Both the position numbers and the translations under genes were made by a program. Positions 23,502 through 35,051 of a stretch of 64,000 bases of DNA are shown piece after piece. Below the pieces are notes generated by a model that worked only from the letters and a program-made list of their open reading frames with translations, did not search any database and was not told the DNA's origin. The first letter of the stretch is position 1. Each line of letters opens with the position of its first letter. This stretch comes from Heliocidaris tuberculata. Its lineage: Eukaryota; Echinodermata; Echinoidea; Camarodonta; Echinometridae. Location: positions 7,091,655 through 7,155,654 of the forward strand of contig CM046838.1 of the NCBI GenBank assembly GCA_025618425.1, read 5' to 3'.

Positions 23502-24667
23502 GTGTGTGTGTGTGTAATGCATTTATAATGCTTTACACTGATAATTTTACCAAAATAAGTGAAAATTTAGTTGCTGTTAATTTATGCTATTGAAAAAATT
23601 GCTCGTTGTGGAGGAATGTGGGTAGATGATTAAAAACTTTGGGAGCTGCACATGATCATTACGAGTGGGAAGCATCTTGGGAGATGGATAGAGATGATGA
23701 TGATGATGATAATTCTTGCAGCAAAACTAATATACTAGTAACCAACCTGTCTGGACATATCAACAATGCATGGCTATAATACTGCTCTACATGTATGTAG
23801 TTTGCCACACCATGTAAACTCTGATACTACAGCACATGCCTTATTTCCTGCAGTATGTAGTGGCCAGTGGAAGAATCATGTTTGTTTGTAAACATTTAAA
23901 GGGAAAGTTCACCCCGAAGATTACTTGGGTTTAAAAAATGCAGAAAAAATAGAGAAAAATATTGGCGCAAGTTTGGACAAAATCCGTTAAAGAATAATGG
24001 AGTTATGGACTTTTGAAGTTTTTATTTTGTGACGTCACATGCGAGCAGCTCCTCCATTATGTAATATGATAAATATTCCATAAAATATAATTTTCTCAGA
24101 AAATTTAGAATATTTTCGTCTGTGCATTTGATGTATTGTCAGAAATGTTATTCAATACTGGATTCTGAAAAGAAACAATATTAATTTATCTTGGAACGTT
24201 AAAAAAAATGCGAATATATGGAATATTTATTACATTACCAATGGGCAGCTGCTCGCATGTGACGTCACAAATCCAAAACTTTAAGTACGCATAACTCTTT
24301 TATTATTTGACCGATTTTTATCAAACCTTCGCCAATATTTTTATTAATTTTTTCTGCATTTTTTAAACTCGAGTAAACTTCAGGGTGAACTTTTCCTTTA
24401 AAGTGACTTGTCAGTTTAAATGATTTCAGCGGCAGATTCAAAGTATGATAATTAAATAAAATTCCTTTTGTATGGCTCCTCATTCATTTGACATGCCTCC
24501 TACAATTTTAGCCAATTTTATCACTGTGGCTAATCATCATATACCTACCCAGCAGGCTTGAACCTGGCTCCCATTTCACTGCCGCTCATGAGAGAGGATG
24601 CGCTGCCATGTCGTTTTAACAGCTTGGCTGCCTTTGACCGAGCTATATCCTGTTTGTCTGAAGACAT
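21921..24667 (-). CDS. DYNLT5: Tctex1-type dynein light chain (DYNLT5/TCTEX1D1-like), whole gene
   Basis: Three coding exons (24549-24667, 22991-23201, 21921-22124) join in phases 2 and 0. They give 177 residues, close to the roughly 179 of vertebrate DYNLT5. A basic, serine-rich N-terminus (about 1-40) leads into STVSF.DEP, then TYQLGPVKKFPV (about residue 65). The Tctex1 domain runs to the C-terminus, with K.MTKTIS, KAQVKDLMLPRYK, RCLWD and a final VYGVYYE-stop. This is the usual family end. Family members bind dynein intermediate chain and are often axonemal or ciliary. The exact paralogue (DYNLT5 rather than DYNLT4 or DYNLT2B) is inferred from the TYQLGP and LMLPRYK stretches. The gene is divergent from DHX36. 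Confidence 0.9.
22571..22985 (+). mobile_element. piggyBac-type MITE, copy 2, abutting a DYNLT5 splice donor
   Basis: It is flanked by TTAA at 22571-22574 and 22982-22985, with ends CCCTTTCAAGACA and TGTCCTGAAAGGG. It lies in DYNLT5 intron 2. The right-hand TTAA overlaps the last base of the exon 2 donor GTGAGT (22990-22985), so the element begins at intron position +6. Confidence 0.9.
22991..23201 (-). CDS. DYNLT5: DYNLT5-like exon 2
   Basis: 211 nt from acceptor GTTCCTGAAG (phase 2 in) to donor GTGAGT (phase 0 out). It encodes SVSTVSFIDEP, then EPTYQLGPVKKFPVTSVK, the first helices of the Tctex1 fold, ending KMTKTISD. Confidence 0.92.
23436..23516. repeat. (TA)n-(TG)n microsatellite
   Basis: A long run of TA dinucleotides is followed by TGTATATA and (GT)n, inside DYNLT5 intron 1. 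It follows a stretch rich in AACAAY triplets (23255-23350). Confidence 0.9.
23895..24404. mobile_element. MITE with long inverted ends in DYNLT5 intron 1
   Basis: The ends are TTTAAAGGGAAAGTTCACCC and GGGTGAACTTTTCCTTTAAA. Pairing extends inward about 150 bp per arm, including GTGACGTCACATGCGAGCAG on the left and its complement on the right. It is AT-rich in the middle and non-coding. TSD and superfamily are uncertain. Confidence 0.85.
24549..24667 (-). CDS. DYNLT5: DYNLT5-like exon 1 (initiator exon)
   Basis: ATG at 24667-24665 opens MSSDKQDIARSKAAKLLKR, continuing to RFKPAG, with donor GG/GTAGGT (phase 2). The charged, serine-rich lead resembles the variable N-terminus of DYNLT5 proteins. 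The 5' UTR is undefined. Confidence 0.85.
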
Positions 24668-26240
24668 CCCTGTGGCTAGGTGTATGTAAGTTTCCAGAGA
24701 ACAACTAAACCAGGTTCCCGATTGTTACGACATGCGACCCTCTTCTAAGATATCTGGATAAGAAAAGTAATTGAACAAAAATCAGTTTAGCTTGTAAGAG
24801 CATGATCGAGTAGGCCTAAAAACACAATTTGTAGACAACCACATCAAATGCAGGTAAATTCATTGCCTACAGGAAGCCCATGGTTCCTGTTAGTTCCTCT
24901 ATCAAGCCTAGGAGTAGGGGATAGGTCTATATCTAGACTAGATGTTATTAATCTCAATTTATGTAATATGGATATCAGACTAATCCCATACTTTATACTA
25001 GGCAAGGTTCATACTGGGTACAGTATGAACAGTGATATTGCATACAATATATGTAAGTTATTTTATGGTCTGCTCCTCGATCAGGCAAAGGGCACGGGTC
25101 CAGTTAGACATGTTAGAGTGATCTGTAGGTGATCACATCACATGGGAGTAAATCCAGGGGGGGGACATGTTTGAAGATGTCAATGTCTCCCCCCCCCCCC
25201 CCCCTGGCCACCAAATGTGATAACCTTTTTTTTTTCTTTGGTTGTCTGTTGTCAGAAAATTTTCAGACATTTCGGACAGGTACAAAAGTTAAATCATGCG
25301 GCCGGAACGACAGAATTTTTTTTAAAAGCCGTGCTTTGGAACGGTTTTCTCTCTTCTGTTTGTTTGAGTTTCTCAACAAGAAATAAATGGTATGCTTTGG
25401 AACGGAAATTTGAGTGTAAAAATGGGGGTCTTCTGGGCGGCACATACCCTCCGCACACTATATACCCACTTATTATTATTCATTACTAATTTGAACAGAA
25501 TATTATCAACAAGCCACTTAAGTGACTTATATATGTACAACTACAAGCTTATCTGAAGATAACAAGCAAGTGTCATATAGATCTAGATATTGCCCGTTGT
25601 CATGGTTATCAGGTTATTCATGATGATATAATAACTTACGAGTGCAGATCGAGTAAGTGATTATTACAATAGATCCAACAAATTATACGTGCCTTGTTAT
25701 GTCCCTCACCCGGCCGTACCGTATCGTTGACAGTTGTGCCTCTAATTGCTTCGCACAACAGGTGCGCTTCGCCAATCACTAGGAAACCATGTACGCATAT
25801 ATCGTATACGGGGATTATATTTTTTCAGCATACTAAAGCCCCGCCTACTTGCTTGAGTTAATAGGCTCAAAAACCAGGAGTTTGGTAAGCTAGATTGTAT
25901 ACACATTGGGAAAGTTTGAATAAGGGCAGGGAGAAGAGTTCATGGGGGGGGGGGGGGAAGAGAGGAGGTGGATGGTGTCACATAACATCTTCTCCTCTAC
26001 AGCGACGCCCCTGCTTGATTTGAATTGAAATATGATGGGGGGGGGGGTGAAGAAACCATTTTTAAAAATAGGCTTACATACCTGTAGGAATAGCTAGAAA
26101 TTATCTATATTCAGGCTCAAAGTGCCATTGGGCAATTTACCAGTTGGACTCTTAAGTGTTACAATGCCAGATTTTAAAGAGCTAAAGTTGATTGGTGATC
26201 GGGAAACATCTCCCCTTTCTCTGCCCCCCCCCCAAAAAAA

Positions 26241-26300
<60 letters not shown>

Positions 26301-26649
26301 CATCTCTCTATCTATCTCTCTCTTCATTTTGTTTTGTTGTGTTGTCTCTTTCTTCCTTTTTTTTCCCCTTCCTCTCCCTTAATTCTATTTCCTATATTTT
26401 TTTTCTTTTTTCTATCTTTTGAATCTCTTGTTGGCATAAATAGGGGTGGTGTTGGGGGTGTTTCGCCCCACTGCATGTGCCTACGTATTAGTAGGATTGC
26501 CATGGTACCGTAATGTAGTTGTTAACGTAGGTCTAGGCCTCCAGAAGTGGATCCAGGGAGCAACTTCGTAACCCCCCCCCCCCCCAAAAAAAAGGCAAAC
26601 AAGAGAGAGAGAGAGAGAGAGGGGGGGGGGAGGCCTAATGGATCGGGAG

Positions 26650-26711
<62 letters not shown>

Positions 26712-28756
26712 GAGGGAAAAAAATCATGGGGGGCGGGGGACCGGGGGTATATATCCCCATAAAAAAAATTGAGGTGGGGGATGGCCTGTATTATCATTTC
26801 CCCCAATATTTTTTTATCAAAGAATTGAAATAAAAAAGAATTATGATACATTAACTTAAAGCTAATAATTATCCAAACTCATTATGTTTGAACTTGAAAT
26901 ACCATCACATTCTTTAATGATCAGAAGTAAGGAAATAAGAAATGCCATAATTTCAATGCGAAAATATCAAAGAAAATTCTGAAAATTCGTTCGCTCGCAT
27001 TGTTATTCTTAATTAAGGGGTTCCGTCCTTTGGCGTAGATCTTTGATTCCTTCTTTTTATTAAAAACCATTTTGGGATGCCCTAAAATGCAAGTTTTATA
27101 GACAGATTTTTCAAAAAGTCCCTGGTGTGGGAGGGCGGATACCCCCCCCCCCCCCCAACACCCTCCCCCGCTTGGTCGCTTCGCTCCCTCGCCGGTCATC
27201 CCCCAAAATCATGAACACAGATCGACGCCCCCTGGAAAAAATATCGAGAGGGGGAGAAAAAAAATACGTTGAGCTACCACTCAATGCGGTCTAATTTTCT
27301 TTCCAACCCCTCCTTTCTTTCAAGATGGGCAGACAAGTAATGGGCACTAGGCTTGGCAGTGGAATAGAGGAAGCAAGTCACACCAATGGAATCTCAAAGA
27401 CTTTTAATATTTTGCGAGAAGGTTGAGAAAGCTTCATCTTTTGAAGTGCCTTCGTACAAGCAGGGAAATGTTACTAAAAAAAATTCCCTGATACAAGCCA
27501 TTTAGTCAACAAATTTTTATTAACAGGAATGGGAGGCATGGACGTTGGTGCGGCGGGCCATGAACCCCTCCTATACACATCTGTTTGTAAACGTATGACT
27601 GTTGTCGAAAAACTTTTTTTTTTTTTTTTTATAATTTATTGGCAAATTGTAATAGTTGAGGAGCTTTTCCATTTTTGTTTAGAGAAAAGAAAATTCTTAA
27701 ATAGTGTCGGCAAATTTTAATCTGAAGATTTTATGATTAAAAAATTTCCTAAAATTTCAATAATTTCGTATCATAAGAGAAATCAGAGTGGGAGGTGAAT
27801 CTCTATCCTACTACACCCACTCCTGTCCTGTCCATACATTTCTCTGTCAAAAAAAAACATTTTGTGGATCAAATCACCCCTCAAATCTCGAAAATAATCT
27901 CATTGTAAGATGTAATATCTTGATTATTTTTCATTTTTCTTATAAAAAAATAAATAAATAGAATTCGTGCAATAACACGCCTTGAGCGATTTTAAAACTA
28001 TTTTGTGTTTCAGTGTAGGAGGGGGAATCATCCGAACTGAGGTGCGGTATCTCATCCTTTATTTTTGTCCCCGGTATTTATCTCAGAATGTAAGACTGGA
28101 TCCCCTCCTGCACCTATACCCAACTCGTGTACATATATACAATGTCTTATATTTCACCCGAAAATAAATGATTTCATGCATAATAACACACCTGATTGAA
28201 CTTCCAATTAAAAAAAAATTACGTGAGGGTAGGAGGACCACCCCCCCCTCTCCTAAAGCTGGTTTACATCAGTGTCTTACCCTTAAACTACCTTAAAAAC
28301 TACTAGCATTCTTGCAAAGTATTACACTTGAGGGAAATTTAATACTCGAAATTTTCTCACAGTGTGAAGGGAAATCGCATTATGCAGTGTGTTATTCATT
28401 CAATTGTATTTCGTATTGTTGTATCATAACACATGGGGTGTGTGTGTGTGAGGGGGATTTCAAAACTCGAAATTTTCTCAAGGTAAGGGGGGGGGGGCTC
28501 CTCAGTGCGCAGCTCAGATGTATACACAGTGTAATATCGGTACATAATAATACATCTGAACTTCTGAAGGAATTTAAAATCTCGAAAATTTTCTCTGGGT
28601 CACGGTAGGCGGACCCCCTCCAACACCCAACCAAGATGAATAGAAATATACTAAATTTTATCCCAAAGATAAATAAATCTGTGCATATACCTGAGGTAGC
28701 CTCAAATCTTACTTTTCTCTCAGGCGGTGCAGTTTGGGGAGGGGGGGGGGGTGAGG
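24668..28756. other. Intergenic, low-complexity and poly-G rich
   Basis: No gene is seen. It contains poly-C/poly-G tracts (25.19, 25.95, 26.04, 26.57 and 27.14 kb), (CT)n at 26247-26300, (GA)n at 26646-26700, and fragments ending in hAT-like GATCGACGCCCCCTGG (27.22 kb). Open frames here are translations of these simple repeats. Confidence 0.6.
26247..26310. repeat. (CT)n microsatellite
   Basis: About 25 CT dinucleotides follow a C-run and an A-run. A matching (GA)n tract lies at 26666-26700. Confidence 0.9.
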
Positions 28757-29419
28757 GGGGACCTTTTTTGTCAATGACTTAGACGGTAACTTTAAGGGGT
28801 CAAATTTTATGGGTAAATTGGGGTGACTATTTCGGGACAGGCTCCTGGCCTATACCGTGCGTCTCAAAAAAAACTTTACACTTTTGAAATGGCTGCCAAA
28901 TAAAAAATATATGATTCTGGGGGGGGGGGGGGGGAAGGTTTATATGTATGGAAAGCTCATAGACTCAACTTTCATAGACACCAAAAAATTCCGAAAATAA
29001 TTCATGCTTGGGTGAGCACTGATCACTTTTATAAAGGGTATGGAAATTAGGTTGCGCAGGAATGGGCCTTCCAATTTGTGAGAGGAAAGTCGATCTTTGG
29101 AGCTTACGGAATTGAGGATGATATGAAAAATTTATGATCAATTGTGAGGAGTTTGGGTTTGCTGAGTGAAATTTGTGGTTTATGGGATTCCTCCCCCCCC
29201 CCCCCTCTCTCTCTCTCTCTCTCTTCCTGGGTGTGCTTGTGCATATCTTGACAATTCATATTCGTTGGTCTCCACTCAAAAATATCCAGACCACCTTCCC
29301 TTATCCCGAATTCTACCTACATTTCCCAAATTGGACTGGTTGCAATTACCCATTGACACCCGAAGTGAATCACAATTTATCAATCAATCAATACCGTAAA
29401 TTAGACAATTAACATTCAG

Positions 29420-29570
29420 CTATCAATCACTTAATCAACAATGTATCAGTCAATCAATCGGTCAATTAATCAATCAAGCATTCAATCACCATTCAGCTAT
29501 TTCAATAAATCAATCATAATTAATCAATAACTCAGTCAATCACTCAATCAATCAACCAACCCACCAGTCA
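29420..29570. repeat. (TCAA)n tetranucleotide-rich tract
   Basis: Degenerate ATCAATCA repeats lie just inside the left inverted arm of the mariner-type element. Confidence 0.8.
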
Positions 29571-29760
29571 TTTTAGCAGTTGAGTTTCGCACAAGAAATA
29601 CGGTGCAGTGTAACACAAATTTGTAAAATGAACATGTCAGTCTTTCTTTTCAGTTGATTTTTATTCTTTTCAATTTTACAACTGTTTCATCCATCTTGTA
29701 AGAGAGAAAAAAAGGGGGAAAATATCTGATAATGGAAACTAAAAATCAAAGTCTTCCAGT

Positions 29761-31240
29761 TCAATGGTCCACATGTCCACCTCCTCTTTCGATGCACAAT
29801 CTTGCTCTCTTCATCATGTCCCGTACAGCTCTCCTGGCCTTTGCTCTGTCTCGCCTGAGCTCATCCATCTCGCGGGTGATTCTTCTCCTGATCTCGTTCA
29901 AGTTGACTGGAGGGGTAGTGTACACTTTCGCCTTCAGATATCCCCGCAAGAAAAAAATCCAGGTGCGTAAGGTCGGGGGAACGCGGGGGCCATTCAACAT
30001 CTCGGTGCAAAGAAACAACCCGATCACCGAACAGCTGGGTGAGACGCTCTGTCACTGCTCTCGAACGATGACAAGGAGCTCCATCTTGTGTCCACCATAC
30101 GGTACACGCTGAAAGCGACCGTTTCGACGACGGCGGTATTTTGGGATCCTGTCAAGGGCAGGGACAACTTCCTCATCTCCCAGCTAACAATCGGACGTTT
30201 TTAAAACGTTCTAAAAACGTTCCAAGTTGGTTCTCTGGACGTTTCGTAAAAACGTTTTTTGGACGTATTTTTGTGGAAGGTTTTGGACGTTTTAAAAACG
30301 TTTTTTTTATACGTTTAAAAAACGTTTTTTAAACGTTTAAAAAATCAAATAAAAACCTTTGAAAATTTGCTTCTAAATGAAGGACCTGCAGAAAACCTAC
30401 GGACGTTTAAAAAACGTTTGAAGAACCTTTAAAAAACCTCCAGCAAACGTTTTATGAACGTATATAAAACGTTTCTCAAAAACCTTTCTAGAATGTTTTG
30501 AAACCTGGCAGACGTTTTAAAAACGTCCAAAAAACCTTTAAAGAACCTTCATAAAACCGGGCGGACGTTTTAAGTACATCCAAAAAAATCCTTCCAGAAC
30601 GTACATAAAACCTTTCTAGAACGTTTTGAAACCCGGCAGACCTTTTAAAAACGTCCAGAAAACCTTTAAAGAACGTTTATAAAACCTGGCAGACATAAGA
30701 ATAAAAACAAGAATATCATCTGGACATAGGCAGCTCCATTGACATTGTTGTCGAAGAAGACAGGTCCGATGATGTCTCCACTCCCTGTGAGGCCGGCCCA
30801 AACAGTCACCTCAGATATGCTATCACTATACGTTTATAGTGAAACTCGTCAGGAGGGTGTCCCTGCTCTCGATATGCCCTCAGGCTGTGGGTATTCACTT
30901 GGGTATTCAAAGCGAAGCCAGACTCATCTCCATGAGGAAGTCATCCAGGAAGCGGGCAGGTCTTTGAAGCAGCCACTGACAAAACCTTAAGCGACGCTGG
31001 CGATCACTCTGAAGCAGTTCATGACGCTTGATCATCTGATAGGGATGAAATGTCAAGTCCAGTCGGATAATCCTGTGGAAGGTTGCGTGTGGAATCCCTA
31101 TTCCATTACGGCGACTGCTAATTGTTCCATCCTGGTGATCCTGAAGAGCTTAATTGGCGTATACAGCTGCGATGTTGTCCGCTGATCTTCCAGTTCTTCT
31201 CCGCCCAGACCTTCCTTGATTCTGGTTATGACTGGACCCT
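29761..31240 (-). pseudogene. Tc1/mariner-type transposase, disrupted
   Basis: Reading leftward, a helix-turn-helix part contains NGIGIPHATFHRII. It is followed by QRRLRFCQWLLQRPARFL, then DESGFALNT (first catalytic Asp). Next come TVWAGLTGSGDIIGPVFFDN, QDGAPCHR (second Asp) and WPPRSPDLTHLDFFL (third Asp). These are the ordered DDE motifs of the IS630-Tc1-mariner superfamily. The frame is broken by a stop after VYAN, a frameshift before DESGF, a 0.53-kb insertion after YVQM (30184-30711), and a further shift after DFFLAG. It cannot make a working enzyme. Confidence 0.85.
30184..30711. mobile_element. AACGTTT-rich insertion inside the transposase
   Basis: About 528 bp in which AACGTTTT, AACCTTT and ACGTTTAAAAAACG words recur every 15-30 bp with GGCAGACGTTTTAAAAACGT modules. 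It begins near CAGCTAACAATCGGACG. It interrupts the transposase between YVQM and EVVPALDRIP codons. A possible short duplication GATGA is present on both sides, but termini are uncertain. Confidence 0.7.
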
Positions 31241-31840
31241 GTTTCCCGATATTTCCTGATATTATAGGTAGACTAGCTGCTGCGCGTGTTGGGCATCTTA
31301 CATTCGGAAAGACTTGCCAGAACCTCCGAAGGACAGCAGTAACACTGTACGTTACTGCGATGGTATTCTGTTACCATAAAAGAACGCTGCTGTGGTGAAA
31401 ACTGAGGCCTCTCCGTCTTTGGCTGTCAGTCCAAGATAAATGAGGACTGAGTTACAACTGACAGCTCTTAATTTATTCTTAATCCAGTAATGTGCCATTT
31501 CCATGTTACACACTGTTATTTTTTACATTTGTGACTTTGAATAAAACCTTCAATGGAGTGAAGAATTATACCCCACATTTCAATTATTGTAAGATTAGTT
31601 GAACATCTCATTGAATACCCAGGTGGGGACTATGTAAACTGAATATTCAAATACGGTTTGTTGAAAAAAAAAGAAGGAATGTCACAGATGTTGGCTACTT
31701 ATTCGTCAGGTCAATGGGTAATAGCAACCAGTCAAAATTTGGGAAATCATAGAATTCGGGATAAGGGAAGGTGATCTGGATATTTTGGAATGGAGACCAA
31801 TGCATATGAATTGTCAAGATATGCACCAGCACACCCAGGA

Positions 31841-31892
<52 letters not shown>

Positions 31893-32609
31893 GAGGGGGG
31901 GGGGGGGGAGCATAATGTCCTCTTGACCCTTATCCCATCCGCCCAACAAAGTCCTACCCTATCTCACCTCCCCTGCAACATGTACCATCACCCCATCTTG
32001 ACTCCCATGAACACACCACTGAGTCTACCAGGGAAAGTTACAATGCTACAATAATAAATGCAATTCCTGTTCACTCGTGCATAAAATTTTGATTGAATAA
32101 ACCATAAAATTCACTCAGCAAACCCAAACTGATCGCAATTGATCATGAATTTATCATATCACCCTAAATTTTGTAAGCTCCAAAGGACTCACCTCTCACA
32201 AATTGGAAGGCTAATTCCTGCGCAACCTAATTTTCATACCTTTTACAAAAGTGAGCAGTGCTCACGCAAGCATGAATTATTTTCGGAATTTTTGGTGTCA
32301 TATGAAAGTTGAGTCCATGAGCTATCCATACATATAAACCTTTCCCCCAGAATCATATATTTTTTTATTTGGCAGCCATTTCAAAAGTGTAAAGGTTTTT
32401 TTTGAGACGCACGGTATAGGCCATGAGCCTGTCCCGAAATAGTCACCCCAATTTACCCATAAAATTTGACCCCTTAAAGTTACTTTAGACCGTCTAAGTC
32501 ATTGACAAAAAAGGTCCCCCCCCCCCCAAAAAAAAGAAGAAATATTGTCAGGCCGGATTATGTAAACGCATCCATTGTCGATCTGCGCCTGTTTGCCAAG
32601 ACATATAGA

Positions 32610-32880
32610 CAGGGGCGGCGCTACAGGGAGGGGGGCAGAGGGGGCGACCGCCCCCCCCTATGATTTTTCAAGTAGTGAAAAAAGAAAAAAAAAGAAGAAA
32701 AAAAGAAGAAAAGGAGGAAGAAAAGGGAAGAAAAGGGAAGAAAGAAGAAAGAGGAGTATTAAAAAGAGAGGTCTTAAACATATAACTCTATATTACCCCT
32801 GTTATTTAATGGAGAAAAAATATGACGTCATCTTTAGGTCGTCTTGCCCCTCCTATCAAAATACCCTGGCGCCGCCCCTG
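32610..32880. mobile_element. hAT MITE (CAGGGGCGGCGC type)
   Basis: The 271-bp element has ends CAGGGGCGGCGCTACAGGG and CCCTGGCGCCGCCCCTG. It is flanked by a perfect 8-bp duplication CATATAGA (32602-32609, 32881-32888). A purine-rich AAGAA tract lies inside. It is a different subfamily from 18703/36225, with the same termini logic. Confidence 0.88.
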
Positions 32881-33065
32881 CATATAGAGGAGCTAGTCAT
32901 GAATTGAATTAAATTTTATTAAACATCATTGATTTAAATACATCAATATTTACATCAATATTCTGTTCATAAACATAACATGCATAAAGCAGAGTATATC
33001 ATACACATAATTACTATATATAAAACAAAATATATCGGATACAAATAGAGTGTATAACAAAAGTA

Positions 33066-33838
33066 CCCGGGGTTATGTCTCATTGAGGCCTGTACGGCAT
33101 CCCCGTCCATGAAAACTAGTAAAAAGGGTTGTTTTTTCACCACCAGACGGGTAACTCGGGGATCTCGTTTAGGGTATCAAAAAAAAGGAAAATTCTGAAA
33201 AAAGGGCATCAAATTCACTAATAGTGATGAGAAAAGATCCTCGAAAAGGGTAAAAAAATTGACAGTATACATTCGCGAGCCAGTCAGGAGCAGCTAATCT
33301 GAAAATACAAGATAAAAGGAATCCTCAAAGAGGTTCTTTTCTATTTTTTCAATGAAAACATCATTCTGCAATGTGTTCCAAATTAAATATTTGTCTTTAT
33401 GATCTTCCTTTTTTGGCAAAAAAGAAAAAAAAAAGGGGGGGGGGGGGCAAAGAAGAAGAAATCCTCTAATAGGATATACAATACTATCCAATATTTAAAA
33501 AATCCCTGTTAAGGATCTAAAAATCAGAAATTTTTCGCGGGTTTCCCTGAAGAGGGTATATAAAAAACCTCTCGACTTAAATCCTTGTATAGGGTGCTTT
33601 TCAGAAAGTCATGGAATCGGATGCCGTACAGGCCTCAATGAGACACAGGGGCCGCGGAGCGTTTTTTGAAAGTGGGGGGGGGGGGGGCTAATCTGATTTC
33701 ACTCATTAATGGCAATTTTCGAGCCTTTTTTCCGATATATTTTTCACGTGTTTACTAAAAAAAGTAGGGGGGGGGGGGCTGCAGCCGCCCCAGCCCCCGG
33801 CTCCGCGGCCCATGGGACATAACCCCCCCCCTTCCCGG
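33066..33838. mobile_element. TIR element with a nested poly-G MITE
   Basis: GGGGTTATGTCTCATTGAGG at about 33069 recurs inverted at 33620-33646 and 33815-33828, split by a 33646-33812 insertion. The insertion begins CAGGGGCCGCGGAGC and ends GCTCCGCGGCCCATG. The outer element's right terminus is therefore interrupted. Neither part is coding. Confidence 0.65.
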
Positions 33839-34177
33839 CAAAAGTATAAGATATGTCAAATGGAAATTAAATACAAAAATAATACAATGCAATATATGAG
33901 CAGTGAATTCATAATAATTTAGGATAGTACCCTAAAAGATATTAAATTATTTTACAAATGTACCCTCAAAGCTTTGAAATTTAGTCTTTTGTTTTATATA
34001 CCTGAAATCATAAATATATTAAGTAGGTACATGTATATAGTAAAAAGAAATATAAGTCATAATATATCCCCAAAAATATGCATGTCACTATATGAATAGA
34101 ATAAATCTATACATGACCAGGCGCGCCGTAGCAGTTTGGGATTTGGGGGGGGGGGGGGGCAAACATTCAAGGGCCAG

Positions 34178-34838
34178 TGGCGGCACCAGGATTTTTAAAG
34201 TGGGGGGGGGGGGGCAAATGGGGGGGGCAAAAGAAAATGTTGGGGGGGGGGGCAAGGGCGGACAAAAAAAATTTTTGACACTTTTTGTAATGAAAATGTA
34301 CAGAATATTTGGCTATAAACCTACCCAGATATGAGGACATTTTGAGCATCTAGCTGAACTGCCCGATTATAAAGAGGTGTTAGTTATATACTGCGAGCGA
34401 GCGAAGCGAGCGAGCAAAAATTTTGACATTTTTCATAGTAAAAATGTACAGAAATTACATATTCGGCTATAAAACTACCCCAATATGCATGAGGACATTT
34501 GAGCATCTTGCTGCCCGATTATGAGGTGGTAGTTATACATTGCGAACGGGCAAAAATTTTGAAACTTTTTGTGGTGAAAATGTACAGAAATGATTATTTG
34601 GCTATAAAACTACCCCAATATGAGGACATTTGATCATCTCGCGGCCTGATTATGTACGGTGGGAGTTATCGGCCTGTATTGCGAGCGAGCGAAGCGAGCG
34701 AGCAAAAATTTTGACACTATTATAGTGGAAATGTACAGAAATTATTAGGCTATAAAACTACCCAAATATGAGGATATTTACACGAGCTGAGCGAACAAAT
34801 TTGCCCCATGCCCCCCCCCCACCTTGATGCCGCCACTG
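34178..34838. mobile_element. TIR element with GCGAGC-rich tandem units
   Basis: The ends are CAGTGGCGGCACCAGG and CTTGATGCCGCCACTG. Inside are three or four imperfect ~150-bp units with AAAATTTTGACACTTTTTGT, TATGAGGACATTTGA and GCGAGCGAGCGAAGCGAGC. A second terminus of the same type (TTGGTGCCGCCACTG) ends at 35051, suggesting nested or tandem insertion. Confidence 0.6.
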
Positions 34839-35051
34839 CTTTCCAAGTTTCCGTTTTCTTTCTTTTTCCTTCTTTTCTCCATTCCTTTTTCACTTTTTTC
34901 TTTCCTTTTCTTTTGTTTTTCATTTTCCACCCTTTTTATTTTTTTTCACTCCGAAAATTATTGGGGGGGGGGCAACTGGGGGGGGGGGAAAGCTTCTGAC
35001 TGGGGGGGGGCAAATGCCCCCCATGCCCCCCCCCCCTTGGTGCCGCCACTG

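Larger units (their letters stand above)
28757..32520 (-). mobile_element. 3.8-kb mariner-superfamily transposon with long inverted repeats
   Basis: The outer arms 28761-29360 and about 31709-32515 are reverse complements, starting ACCTTTTTTGTCAATGACTT on the left. The right arm holds about 180 bp absent from the left (roughly 31907-32085). Both arms contain a (CT)n/(GA)n tract followed by GGGTGTGCTTGTGCATATCT or its complement. Between the arms lies a broken DDE transposase on the minus strand (29761-31240). The ends abut G or C runs, so no target duplication can be read. Confidence 0.88.

Noticed and set aside
24690..24740. RFX X-box-like sequence upstream of the DYNLT5-like gene
   Set aside because: Only one half-site (GTTAC) is convincing; the other half does not fit.
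26094..26851. Leu/Ser- and Arg/Glu-rich open frames
   Set aside because: Products of (CT)n and (GA)n microsatellites and poly-G runs.
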